Positions 40,201-50,465 of a stretch of DNA of 64,000 nt are shown piece after piece; the stretch's first letter is position 1, and every line of letters starts with the position of its first letter. A program made the translations under genes and the position numbers. The stretch lies in NCBI GenBank assembly GCA_921293015.1, contig OV121084.1, forward strand, positions 47,837,864 to 47,901,863. The letters are read 5' to 3'. The stretch is from Phorcus lineatus (taxonomy: Eukaryota; Mollusca; Gastropoda; Trochida; Trochidae). The notes beneath the pieces were generated by a model. It was not told where the DNA came from. It saw only the letters and a program-made list of their open reading frames with translations, and made no database searches.

Positions 40201-43200
40201 ATTTTGGGAAAAAATATTTCAAAAGGTTTACACAAATGGATATTGATATTTGCAGTTTCCAGGGCTGTTCACAGCAGGTTTGGTCAAGAGAGGAGGTCCA
40301 AGCAAGAAACAGGTAAATAGCCTCTTAAGATATCTGTATATACATACAAAAACATTTTAAAAAAGCAATGAAGTATTTTAATTGTCTTTTTTACATTCCA
40401 CTCTATGGCTTAACTATCAATTTTAGGTGAGATTGTTTAGTGGGTAATATTGATTCCTTTGCAGAGAAACCAATGTGGGATCTTGTTGCACTCAAGAGTC
40501 ATTTGTTCTCGAATAGTTCACTTGTCTTACTATCTATCTTATTATCATCTCTCTTTGTTTTGAAACTTTGACCATGCCTTGGGTATATGATGTGATGCCT
40601 ATTTAGAAATTTTAGATTGTTCTGATGAATTTTCACAGTTTTATGACTCTTATCTGTGCATACCAACCAAGATTTTGGGGACCCCCATACTTATGACTGA
40701 GCTGATAGATGTACAACCTTATGTTTATTAATGTATATAACCAGTTATTTATTGTCTTAAAAAAGACAAAGGTTCTTTGAATCAGTTTTGAAATGTCATT
40801 GTCACACTGATGTTCATTCTAAGTACTACAATAATTAAGTCTTACACTAACAATTCCTTTTAAATGTTTTTCTATAAGGTAAAATGTGTGTACAAAGTAA
40901 TGTTGTGGCCCTAAATCACTCTTAATTTTGGACATCAAAATTAATGTCTGCATGACTTAAATCATGAAAACATAAAAGCATCTCTCATGCAGTATTGTTA
41001 ATTGTTTTATAAAATGCTCAAGGTACTTGGCTATTTACTCTTACTCTTATTAATGCTTTCCCCCTTCCAAACAGACCATTTGCTGATGCGTCTTCCAACT
41101 GTATGGGTTATGTCCATATATAAGTGCTACAGCCGTCTATTTCATTACATTACAGATCGAAGAAACATCATTCTCAATGACGTTTTTCGGTGAAGGCTAC
41201 AGTGATAAGCTGGATGACCCAGAAGCCTCACACGAGAATCCTCCCGACAAGAAAATCAAGACAAAAGTCGTAGGTCCAGGTGAGTTGATTAGTGAATAAT
41301 GAGATCAAATCAAGTCTTGTGAAATCATGTGGAATCTGCTGTACATAGCTCTGCATTGGAGGCGTGCGCTCAACACCATAAGAAACTTATAGTATGATAT
41401 CTGATAAACATCAGTGAAAAACAGATATATATAAATAATATACTTACAACTGGATAATAAACAATTTAGTTAATTTATGTGTCTGTAATATCTTTGTCTA
41501 CAGTAACTTACTTTAGCTTGTAGCTATGTTCATTTTGAACTCTTTTATTGGCATTCTTGAAGTTTGCAGTATGTGGAAGATAGGAATATTTTATGGAACA
41601 AGCTGTAGCCCCTCGCATCTCAAACGTGTCTAGGCTCAGAATATAAAAACTGTTCATGCATAATATATCCTTGTCTTCTTTGTACACATCATGTCCCATT
41701 TCTCACGCTGCTAATGGCTGTAATATTGCCCAAGCGGCGTTAAACAACAACTCATTCACTCATGTCACATTTTTAATGTGATATGTAAATTAGTGTTGAA
41801 AATGTCCTCAATGAATGAGCCTCGTCATCTTTGTACATACCGTGTCCCATTTATAATGTGATATGTAAATTAGTGTTGAAAATGTCCTCAATGAATGAAC
41901 CTTGTCATCTTTGTACATATTATGGTGTTCCATTTCTAATGTGTTATGTAAATTAGTGTTGAAAATGTCCTCAATGAATGAGCCTTGTCATCTTTGTACA
42001 TACCGTGTCCCATTTCTAATGTGATATGTAAATTAGTGCTGAAAATGTCCTCAATGAATGAAAATTATTATTGAATCTCCTCAGAGCCTGGCTATGTGAC
42101 GACCCCTATCTGTATGGTGCAGGCTGCCCTTGTGTTGCTGAAGGAAAGCTCGAAACTTCCCAAGGAGTGAGTAGACGCTTGTTGTAACGGTTTCCTCATA
42201 GTAACACTATATGTTTCAAAGTAGCTAATAGCTGGGGAAAAATGCTTAATTTTGTTGAAAAGTCTCATTGGCATAATAAAACTTAGATTTTGTGTCTTTT
42301 TGGCCCCTCACTTAAGTTACTGGGGTTGTGCCTTTATAAACAGTTTTCATATTTTTTTAAGCCTAGAAAAATGAAATTTGTATATAGTACAAAGCCATGA
42401 TGATGAATTTTACAGCCTTAACTGTTACAGAGTCCCAATCTGATTAAAATCAGATGAAGTATCGCTCGCTTAACATTTGTCCATCATCAATATGCGATAC
42501 TAACATCTGACACTATCCCGCTAGAAGGGTCACCAGATTGACATTCGTCCTTGAACTCCCAGCCAACAACCTATTGAAACATAACCAATCAGATTACGCG
42601 TTACTTCCATTGTTCGGGTCACCATTCAAAAGGGCGCGCGAAATGGCTTGCGGTGATCTCGTAAACAAAACATTTCGTAGACACGGGAATTTCGTTGACG
42701 AACCAATTTCCTAGACAGTGAATTCGTAGACAGTATTAAATTTGTATTTCTAAGTTAATATTGGCTATTATTTTTAATTATTATTATCTCTCATAGTCGT
42801 TTATAACATCCCAGGTAGCATTTCAGCATCGGGTCAGTACTGACCCAGTGCTGTGTAAAACACTGGCCCATTGCCGAGTATCACCGGGCCGGTACGGTTT
42901 ATCAACGCTGGTGCGACACTGGGCCAGTATTGGCATATTGTATCAAACCGGCACTGACCCAGTACTTAACCAGCACCAAAACTATGTTGAAAATATCAGC
43001 ATTTTGGCTCGTCATGTCGACTTCGGACACTCATAGAAATTGTTAAACATTCTTAGAAATTCCAGATAGTGATCAATGTTAAATGGAATTGTTTGTTAAG
43101 TCCGAACTTTTGTCTACATAGCAATGTTTGTATTGTAATATACACAAATATTTAAATATAACAAAATGTCAAAAGATAAAATATTACAATACTAACAGGA

Positions 43201-44832
43201 GAAGGGGACAAAGTGAAAGTATGAACATTCAAAACTAAACCTACACCTACAACATGGGAGAGGTAATCGAAACATTAATGTAACTTTCAGATATTGAAGA
43301 TGACGAAGCCTCCGAAATAATTAAAGACACGAGTAATTCATTTGCAAATGATATAGTATATCATTCACATATTATTGATTTATTATTCATTTTAGTTCAG
43401 TCAAGCGAAAGGCAAATCATTAGACAGGAGGGCCTGTTACATTAATTAACTTTTTTAAAAGTTCAAACAAGAACTAAAAGAATTGAAAATAACACATGAA
43501 TATTGGATTGCTTTAATAGTTTCAAAAAACAACAAGATTGACTATTATAGTTTTTATTTACTTTATTTCTTTAATCGAAACTGGGGGGGGGGGGGGGGGG
43601 GGGCAATGGACATGGACATCAATGGCCTTCTTTATGGTATAAACTCTCTCTTCACTCAAACGCAGTTTTTCTTTAAAATACTTTCTTACAGTTTCAGCAC
43701 CCGTTTCTGAAATTTCTTTTTGCTCAAAAGAGAAACCGCTTATCACGCAAAAATTCGTCTTACAATACACCCGTTCGGGTGTAAGACAGGAGGACATGGT
43801 GGCCTCTGTCAATATCTACATTTTTCAAACATTTACATTTACAATACATGAAATGGCAATATTCAATGATCGCTGATAAAACATGCTAACTCTAACGTTT
43901 TTGTGTCGCAGCGCATATGCGAGGGAAAACCACCGCGGAATACACCGAACGAAGCAGTCGGAACAGATCGGCTGTTTCCGCCATGCCTAACTCCGCGCAA
44001 CACCGAACATACGCTGTATGGAGTCCAGGCTGATGGCATTAATAGCCTAGAATTTGATTGGTTTATTCTCGAAAGCCCGGGACATTCAACTTAACGGGGC
44101 AGTGTCAGATGGAATATAGCTTGTTAAACTGAAACGAAACGAAACGGAAATAAAACGAAACGAAATTAAACAAGCGGAATTCCATCTGATTTTAATCAGA
44201 TTGACAGAGTCCATGGCTCTATTTTCTACTCAAACATTTGCCATTCAAGATATATAGCTGTATGGCAATGTGGGCTTGTCCCAGCATCTAAACATCTAAC
44301 CTTTTCGACTTCGAGAAAAGAACTGCTGCAGTCTCTGAAATTTTATAGGGAAGTACTAAATAGGGGATCAAAATTGGAGATTAGAGAGTTGATGTATGGT
44401 AGTAGGCAGCATTGAATCAAATGTGTGATTCAAATACATCCTTCCCTTAAAGCTAATAACTGACTATTTTAATGAACAAAATTTTTTAGAATGCTGAAAA
44501 CTTGTGATGATATTCATTGACCAAAAGATTATTATTGCATGTTTGGTAATAATTTATCGCATGCTATAACTTGCTATTTCTTATGTCAGTCTGGGGAGTA
44601 AGTCAAATAAAGACTGATGATCTACCGAGCCAAAAGCTCAATGTTTTGTTCTTACTGATAGTTGATTTAGATATATTATGAATTTTGAACAATGCTGTGA
44701 TAAATGTTTTTTAAAATATTTATAATTTCCAGTGGAGGCGTTTTCACACCAGGGGCAGCTTTCGGGAAGACAACTCTGATTGAAAGACTTGACAAGCGTA
44801 ACCTCAAGTTCCAAGTGGTCACTTCAGAGTAA
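28250..44832 (+). CDS. SCCPDH: Saccharopine dehydrogenase-like oxidoreductase
   Basis: Member of the SCCPDH family, Rossmann-fold NAD(P)-binding proteins related to saccharopine dehydrogenase that are found on lipid droplets and membranes; the physiological substrate is not settled. Exons: 28250-28433, 32238-32344, 34351-34431, 34788-34917, 37948-37997, 38108-38238, 39091-39208, 39794-39913, 40256-40312, 41156-41279, 42085-42166 and 44733-44832. They encode 427 residues (human 429). The N-terminal nucleotide-binding loop is GATGFTG (residues 16-22), followed by AGRKMDKLQKVL. Conserved blocks VVLNCVGPYRFHG, IDISGEPQFLE, GSCGFDSIPADLGV, PFMGSD and GGVFTPGAAFGKT are all present. A hydrophobic segment at about residues 275-298 (CVGGFFNLLLMIVFG...) matches the family membrane segment. 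All twelve exons join in frame with GT-AG borders, so the gene looks intact although its introns hold several mobile elements. Confidence 0.97.
29510..29641. repeat. Inverted repeat (fold-back element) in SCCPDH intron 1
   Basis: The left arm 'ggttgaaattttgaaggacc' pairs with the right arm 'ggcccttcaaaattcaacc', and 'caagtttcacagagcccc' pairs with 'ggggatttgtgaaattgg'. The arms are about 37 bp in a 132-bp block. It looks like a small MITE remnant. Confidence 0.6.
30511..30751 (-). mobile_element. Dispersed SINE-like repeat, copy B
   Basis: Read on the minus strand this matches copy A at 14736-14999 through 'tttcacttatatcacggctg', 'ggctatgcattgcggtaaaa' and 'agcatcggctggaactagc', up to 'gacaaagttcccgagc'. 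Two copies in opposite orientations in different genes support a dispersed repeat. Confidence 0.6.
33345..34240. repeat. C-rich 27-30-bp minisatellite in SCCPDH intron 2
   Basis: About 30 copies of a unit like 'cttacataagtgcatgcccc' plus 'acctctcctt' (30 bp; 27 bp when one 'ctt' is missing). Most units carry the palindrome GCATGC. A larger block of about 200 bp, containing 'aattaaataccttacccctc', repeats at roughly 33400, 33600 and 33840, so there is a second level of duplication. A pure C run of about 23 lies near 33808-33830. Open frames across it (HKCMPHLSFL repeats) are by-products of the repeat and not genes. Confidence 0.9.
35179..37623. mobile_element. Non-autonomous piggyBac-like element in SCCPDH intron 4
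   Basis: The 2445-bp segment is bounded by TTAA on both sides (35175-35178 and 37624-37627) and its ends are inverted repeats: CTCTTAAGTTGC on the left, CCCTTAAGATGC on the right read inward (10 of 12 match). TTAA duplication with a CCC-type terminus is the signature of the piggyBac superfamily. The ends are CpG-rich (for example 'aggcccgggacccgc' and 'gcgccgccagatgcgaccg') and unlike the AT-rich intron. The interior is built from degenerate repeats of about 200 bp (see the separate entry). No transposase frame is visible, so it would depend on a transposase in trans. Confidence 0.6.
35600..37130. repeat. Degenerate tandem modules inside the piggyBac-like element
   Basis: A module of roughly 150-250 bp recurs about six to seven times with heavy divergence. 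Shared words are 'atatngaattgaagacaatt', 'cttctttatcacgatataa', 'tttttgcggnacttgctgta' and 'caaaatacgcnnagc'. Examples start near 35640, 35955, 36135, 36325, 36540, 36700, 36900 and 37080. It appears to be an internal array of the mobile element. Confidence 0.55.
38322..38575 (+). mobile_element. tRNA-derived Deu-like SINE in SCCPDH intron 6
   Basis: The head has Pol III promoter boxes: box A-like 'gtgtagtggttagcg' and box B 'gggttcaaatcccgg', ending 'acacca'. The acceptor and anticodon stems do not pair well, so it is not a functional tRNA gene. The body contains 'tccttaggcaaggctcttca', 'ccacattgcactcagtccac' and 'ccagctgttaaaatgggtac', which fits the conserved core shared by Deu-type SINEs. 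The right end is uncertain. Confidence 0.65.
39600..39636 (-). repeat. Fragment of the dispersed SINE-like repeat
   Basis: 'ctagcagccatgatataagtgaaatactc' matches the 3' side of copy B (30688-30716) closely. It lies in SCCPDH intron 7. Confidence 0.45.
41706..41764 (+). repeat. SINE-like repeat tail
   Basis: 'gctgctaatggctgtaatat' followed by 'tgcccaagcggcgttaaaca' and 'acaactcattcactca' is a diverged relative of 9472-9519 and resembles repeat tails common in gastropod genomes. It directly precedes an 80-bp tandem repeat. Confidence 0.45.
41771..42060. repeat. 80-bp tandem repeat (about 3.6 copies) in SCCPDH intron 10
   Basis: The unit contains 'aatgtgatatgtaaattagt', 'gttgaaaatgtcctcaatga' and 'gtcatctttgtacataccgt'. 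Copies begin near 41775, 41855, 41939 and 42018. The last copy ends 25 bp upstream of the exon at 42085. Confidence 0.85.
42436..44203. mobile_element. Non-autonomous DNA transposon with 9-bp target duplication in SCCPDH intron 11
   Basis: The 1768-bp element starts CAATCTGATTAAAATCAGAT and ends with the exact inverse (perfect 21-bp terminal inverted repeat). It is flanked by the direct repeat ACAGAGTCC (42427-42435 and 44204-44212), a 9-bp target duplication. Each terminal repeat is itself almost palindromic. A second inverted pair lies inside (catctgacactatcccgc at 42504-42521; inverse of cggggcagtgtcagatg at 44095-44111). No long reading frame is present. A 9-bp duplication is typical of Mutator-like elements, but the short palindromic ends are not diagnostic. 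It contains a G run of about 23 at 43583-43603. Confidence 0.75.
42815..42980. repeat. Repeated 'gggccagtactgg' motifs inside the transposon
   Basis: Variants of an ACTGGCCCAG/CTGGGCCAGT word in both orientations recur at least six times in 165 bp (for example 'gtactgacccagtgctg', 'aacactggcccattgc', 'gacactgggccagtattgg' and 'ggcactgacccagtactt'). This clustering could be a binding-site array or a nested small element. Confidence 0.5.
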
Positions 44833-45382
44833 TAAAGAACGTCACAATGTACAGGAAAACTTTTTTGAACAAATTTCTTTGTACCAAACATATTTCATGT
44901 TTTGTTATGATTGTTTGTTCACTTTTATAAGAAAAACATAATTTACTTTGTATGAAGATAAACTTTATGCTGATACCAAACAAATAGTGAAATAGTGTAT
45001 GAAGGTTATTGTCAATGACTTTTTTTAAAAACTGGTCTTTATTTACAATTTAATCATCCATTAATAGTTTTTCAATTGAACAAGAATCCTTAACATATTG
45101 AATTCACCTTTTTTTTCCCAGCTTAATTGTATTTCAAATGATAAGGTTGTCTTCAACAATGAAAATGATTCCTTATTATAAATTTAGATATCTTTTTCAA
45201 CAATATTCGTCCAATGGTGCTCGAAAATATTATATGTGGTAGGTTTAGATTGTCATGTTTCTTATTTGTTTGGGTATGTTTTGTTTCAATGTGCTTGAAG
45301 TAAAGCTCACATTTGTTGGGTAGTATTGACATTTTTCAGAAAAATATTTTGCCCAATTAGTGCATTTTATCTCTGCTTTCTG

Positions 45383-45388
45383 AATAAA
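45383..45388 (+). terminator. Probable SCCPDH polyadenylation signal
   Basis: AATAAA lies 551 bp after the stop codon. An earlier AATAAA overlaps the stop (44831-44836) and is less likely to be the main site because cleavage would leave almost no 3' UTR. Another hexamer is near 46569. Confidence 0.4.
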
Positions 45389-45541
45389 ACTTGTGATTTG
45401 TTAACTATTAAGTTTAATGATCATCTTGTTACTCAATATAATCATTTGTCATTTGGGCTATAAGCTTTCCATGTAATAAAATTTGCTTACCAAAGTTCAA
45501 AGGGACACATTATTTAAACATGGTAGCTCAGGTCATAAAAT

Positions 45542-45969
45542 ACTTCTCCAATCTCTGTTATGATACGAGCTCTTCTTAGGCAAGAAATGAAGAAGCCTGA
45601 TTGGATGTAATCAAATTTAGATTTGTGCATTTTGTAACGGCATTTCAGTAGTAATCATTTGCAAAGCCTAAGTCAGTTCTGTTTTCTTTTGGAAAACTAG
45701 AATTTATTTGACTATGAACTGCACTCACTAGTCTCCTTGACAGCTGACATAATATGGTCACTTTTAATATTGGCGACAGAATAATGGCATTTTGTCTTGA
45801 TGAGAAAGCAAACTTCTATATATGATGTGTTTTCAACGGCTGTAATTTGGCAGCTTGTTTGCAATTATTTGCTGCAAGGGGAATCTCCCGTAAGCCAGAG
45901 AACTGCTCATTTTCAAACAGAGATTAGTGTAGGATTTTCTGACTTAGGTATCTCGATGGGGAGAGAATT
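45542..45969. mobile_element. MITE copy 2 (diverged relative of 25806-26262)
   Basis: Shares 'ctgattggatgtaatcaaat', 'gtaacggcatttcagtagta' and 'aactagaatttatttga' on the left. On the right it shares 'gtaagccagagaac' and a block ending 'ggggagagaatta'. All are in the same order and spacing as copy 1. Its terminal inverted repeats are heavily decayed. Confidence 0.65.
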
Positions 45970-46679
45970 AATACCTTAGCATCTTTTAGTGAGCAAGTAC
46001 TCTTTTGTGAATAGATTTATGATATGTAGAGAAGAAATATTTTACCGAATCTTCTGTTCAAATTCCTTTCTCCTCCCAATGTTCCAAGGTCAGTCTGTTA
46101 GAAACCAATTATTGATGTGATTGAAATACAACTTGGTATAATATATCTTCATTTCTCCATTAAATGACATAATTATTCCATATTACTACCGGTAGTTTGA
46201 TTGGGATGCATGTAAACCCTCAATTATTTTTAACATTTTCCAAGGTCTAAAGTTTTTAAAATTCTTTTAGCTTAGAAGTTACATTTCAATAAATTCATTT
46301 TGACTTTCGATTTCATATGTAAACTTGCCCAAATAAGAAGTTAAAGTTTTTATGGTTCTGTTCAGATTGTTTAGAATTTGAGTCTATTAAGACATTGTTC
46401 TTGATTAATTTCTGTTCTTGTAATAATTTTCCAACGATTTATACTTAATCCTATTTATAAACATTCTTGTATTTGTAAGATGCATGCCTGTTTCTTATAT
46501 ATTTGCATATTTGTATCTATCTATGCGCATCTTATACAGCACTTTCAACTGTGCATCTATTCCATCCAATAAAATTGTTTACTCTAGTCTTGTTGTGGTT
46601 TGTTGTTTTCAAATTTTCTGTCAACTGTTTTAAGTCATTTCAGGATTATTTCACTCTGATCTCTGTAGATTGAACCTCA

Positions 46680-47735
46680 GTTAGATTCTTAAGTAGAATG
46701 GAGATCAAACCTTGTTTGAAGTATAGATTCTTAAGTAGATGGAGATCAAAGTGGAATAAAGTTTCAAGTAGAATGGGAGATTGACCTTCACTTGAAGTAT
46801 ACATTTTTTAGTAAAATGTGGGATCGACCCTTGGTTGAAGTAATGATTCTCAAGTAGAAGGGGGGATTGATCCTAATTTGAAGTTTAAAGTTTTGAGTAG
46901 AATGGGGGATCAACCCTAGGTTGAAGTACTGATCTTCAAGTAGAGTGGGGGATAAACCCTTCGTTGAAGTATTGATTCTCAAGTAGAATGGTGATCAACC
47001 CTCATTTGAAGAATAAAGTTTTTTAAGTAGAATGGGAGATCAACCCTCAGTTGAAGTATAGATTCTCAAGTCCAATGGAGGATCAACCCTTGGTTGAAGT
47101 ATAGATTTTTAAGTAAAATGTGGGATCGACCCTCAGTTTAAGTATAGATTCTCAAGTAGAATGGGGGATCAACCCTTGGTTGAAGTATAGATTTTTAAGT
47201 AAAATGGGGGATCAACCCTCAGTTAAAGTATTGATTCTCAAGTCGATTGGAGGATCAACCCTCAGTTTAAGTATAGATTCTCAAGTAGAATGGGGGATCA
47301 ACCCTCAGTTAAAGTATGGATACTCAAGTCGAATGGAGGATCAACCCTCAGTTAAAGTATAGATTCTCAAGTCGAATGGAGGATCAACCCTCAGTTAAAG
47401 TATGGATTCTCAAGTCGAATGGAGGATCAACCCTCAGTTAAAGTATAGATTCTCAAGTCGAATGGAGGATCAACCCTCAGTTAAAGTATAGATTCTCAAG
47501 TCGAATGGAGGATCAACCCTCAGTTAAAGTATAGATTCTCAAGTAGAATGGGGGATCAACCCTCAGTTAAAGTATGGATACTCAAGTAGAATGGGGGATC
47601 AACCCTCAGTTAAAGTATAGATTCTCAAGTCGAATGGAGGATCAACCCTCAGTTAAAGTATAGATTCTCAAGTCGAATGGAGGATCAACCCTTGGTTGAA
47701 GTATAGATTTTTAAGTAAAATGTGGGATGCATATG
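46680..47735. repeat. 43-bp minisatellite (about 24 copies)
   Basis: The unit contains 'tagattctcaagtcgaatgg' followed by 'aggatcaaccctcagttaaa' and 'gta' (43 bp; verified spacing 47341 to 47384). Copies on the left (46680-47100) are diverged in length and sequence, while those from about 47220 to 47690 are nearly identical. Two variants, 'aagtcgaatggagg' and 'aagtagaatggggg', are interspersed. Confidence 0.92.
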
Positions 47736-48479
47736 TGATAACTCATAGACTAATAAATTAAAACCGCTACCGGTAGTCAAATTATCAATATTTGAATAAT
47801 TATATTAATCTTTCTAAATGATACAAAGTTATGAAACACTTTAGCAGATAGTTTGATTGGTGCAAATTTATTAATATAGCCATACTCTTGATCTAAAATA
47901 TCTAAAATCTAAATGCATATTCAGAAAAATAAATTCCATTGTTGATATCTAAAAAATTGGGAACATTTGCTATATTCATACTTCAGCTTCCATACTTTTT
48001 GGTTTTTGTTCCTCTCATATCTCGAATACTTATTGTTTAAATATTATGTATCAAGTAACAAATGTAAGATATGTAATTTCCATGATTCCTAGATGTGCCT
48101 TTATTATCCTTATGTAATGTACCTTCAAAATTTCTTGTGCTACAGACTTAATGTAGACGTTTGAATTTGGTTTAATCAAACTCATACACTAATAGTTTAA
48201 ATGATATGAAATTTGATAATTTAGTTCCTATGAAGTGAAGTTTTGACATTTTACATTGTTTGGTCCTTTACTCTGAAAGTATTTGTGGATAGATTTTAAA
48301 CCTTTTTTTTTGCTTTGAAGAAATTATTATGTCCAGAGCTTATCTCCCATCATGGTCCTTCCATAGTTTTATCAATTTATGATTTCTTAGTTTCAAGTTT
48401 TCAGTGGAATAATGTGGGCAAGACATGTATTTTGATGGAATTTTTAACTAGTGCAATATCTTAAGCTCTTTTTATCGCT

Positions 48480-48540
48480 GTCGGGGGGAAATTCAACAAA
48501 GAAGTTGATCATCCATAAAACATTCCTTATCTTCCTTAGT
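48480..48540 (+). mobile_element. Short Penelope-like terminal fragment
   Basis: 'caacaaagaagttgatcatc' followed by 'cataaaacattcc' matches the end of the element at 25031-25070 ('caataaagaagttgactatc', 'cataagaaattattc'). Confidence 0.35.
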
Positions 48541-49607
48541 CTTAACCTATTTTGTTATTTCAAGATAAAAAAAACACATTTTGATTTGAATTTTTAAAAT
48601 AAATAGAGAATGAGCCTTGAAAAGTAAACTAAGAATACATTCATTCAACTTTCAAAGATAGAATTTACACCATGTTAAACATATGTATGTATTATAAGCA
48701 ATGGTATTCAAAACTTTTTTTGATATGCAGTTGATGTTTTAAGATGCTTTCTGTAAAAGAAAGTTCTAATAAAGCAGCTTTTAAAACACTATAGACCATT
48801 ATAAGACACGATCTTAAACCCATCAATGGAAGGTTAAATCTGTTTCTTTTCAAAATTATTTTAAGTGTTACTTTAAAAAGTTTCTCTTTTGGAAATATCA
48901 AAAGAAAAATTGTGAATGTAGAACCGACCATAAATCTTCAAAAGACCAATTTCAAGAAGTTTCGTAGATATGATTTGGGGGAGAGTCATGAAAAAAAATA
49001 TGCTTGAATGGGAAGGGCCATGACAAAAATTAAGAGGAGTTGGGGAGGGCTACATTTTTATAGACAATCGTAAGAGAAAACCATCCCCCCTCTGTAATAA
49101 ATGACCGGTCCCTAAGCAGTGTCTCAAAACAATACACTAGATTCCCTTCATATTTTTCACCAAGCTACTTATTGAGAAGACAGAAGGTCTGGTTGGATTA
49201 GGTGACTTTTACATTATTCTGAAGCTGGCAATGAAGATTTGAACTATTCACCATTCGTGGCAGCTGAACTAAAAGGTGTCGAATTGTTGTTACGAGAAAA
49301 ATATCAAAATCTTTAACTTATATCATTTACTGACAATTTGTGTATGATTTCATTAATAATTTACTTTATTTAAAATTGAATCATTTAAAAAATTAACCTC
49401 AATCGTATCATTATAATAATTATAACATATGATAACAGATTACTTATACAGTGGGCTATCTTTAGTCTATAATCTTTCACATTCTTGATATGTTATGGGG
49501 AGAAGCCTTGAGTCACAACCTGTTACATCAGCGTGTGTGTAAATAACAAAGACATCAGTAAGCTTATTAACAGCCGGTTTTCGTTTCAAACGACCCGGAG
49601 TACTCAT

Positions 49608-49660
49608 CGATCTGTTCCATCTGCCTCTAGCTATTATAACGATCACGTGACGTGGGCTTG
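49608..49660 (-). promoter_or_regulatory. CpG-containing segment with CACGTG E-box and a possible first exon on the minus strand
   Basis: Minus-strand reading gives CCACGTCACGTGAT, containing the palindrome CACGTG at 49644-49649. About 35 bp later is an ATG (49608) opening MSTPGRLKRKPAVNKLTD, a basic N-terminus unlike the surrounding AT-rich noise. The frame runs on to a stop at 49467. No further exon could be recognised, so this may be a first exon or chance. Confidence 0.2.
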
Positions 49661-50404
49661 TCAAAGGATGGGATTATCTATTGTTACGTGGCCTAATTGA
49701 AAGTTCAGCTTCTGATGTCATATTACTCAACCACTGTGATAATTAATGAATTGCAAATGTGGCATGCATTGTAGCCACAACAGAAATTGACACCCATTGT
49801 TGGAATATCATTTAGCCTGCTGCTTGTTGTCTTACAGAAACATTAAGCAAAATTTATATCTGAAAATGTAAAATCATGGAGATTGCATTAACTTGACACT
49901 TATATTATATGTTTGTCGAAACTAACTGAAGATGATATGAAAGTAATTAATCAATTCAAATTATGTGAAAACACACGTAGACAGTTAAATTCAGTCTTGA
50001 TTGCTCTAATGCTTGCAGAAGGAGTGTACATTGTCCATTACAGAGCTTGTAGATAAATATATATGTTGACCTCCAATCAAATAAACTATGGAAACGCAAA
50101 TCTTGATTTTGAATCTGAAAATGCGTATTTTTATCAAATGATAAAATAATATATTTTGATTTATTCAGAGACTGAGTGTAAGGCTATACCTTAAGTTTAC
50201 CCCCAAAGTAATTACACTGGTATGACTTTTATGAGTTCCCGCCAAATAAAGTCAGCTGAATCCCGAGAATTTTTTGTGATATAAAAACGCAACAGCGACT
50301 AAATAGACGAATCGAAAGGTTACGAAAAAGTATGAGACACTTTAAACACTAGTAATTTACAAATTATTGTTTAAGAAAATGTTGGATAAAGACAATTTGT
50401 ATGG

Positions 50405-50465
50405 ATAAACAACTTCTTTATTCCGTGGCAGCGACGTTTCGACTAATGTCGTTGTCAAGCTAGTA
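50405..50465 (-). mobile_element. Penelope-like terminal fragment
   Basis: On the minus strand 'agcttgacaacgacattagt' is followed by 'cgaaacgtcgctgccacgga' and 'ataaagaagttgtttatcca'. The same order (cttga..ac, stem, cgaaacgtcgc, caataaagaagttg, atccat) is found at 24983-25055. Here the stem 'cgac-atta-gtcg' is intact. Confidence 0.5.
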
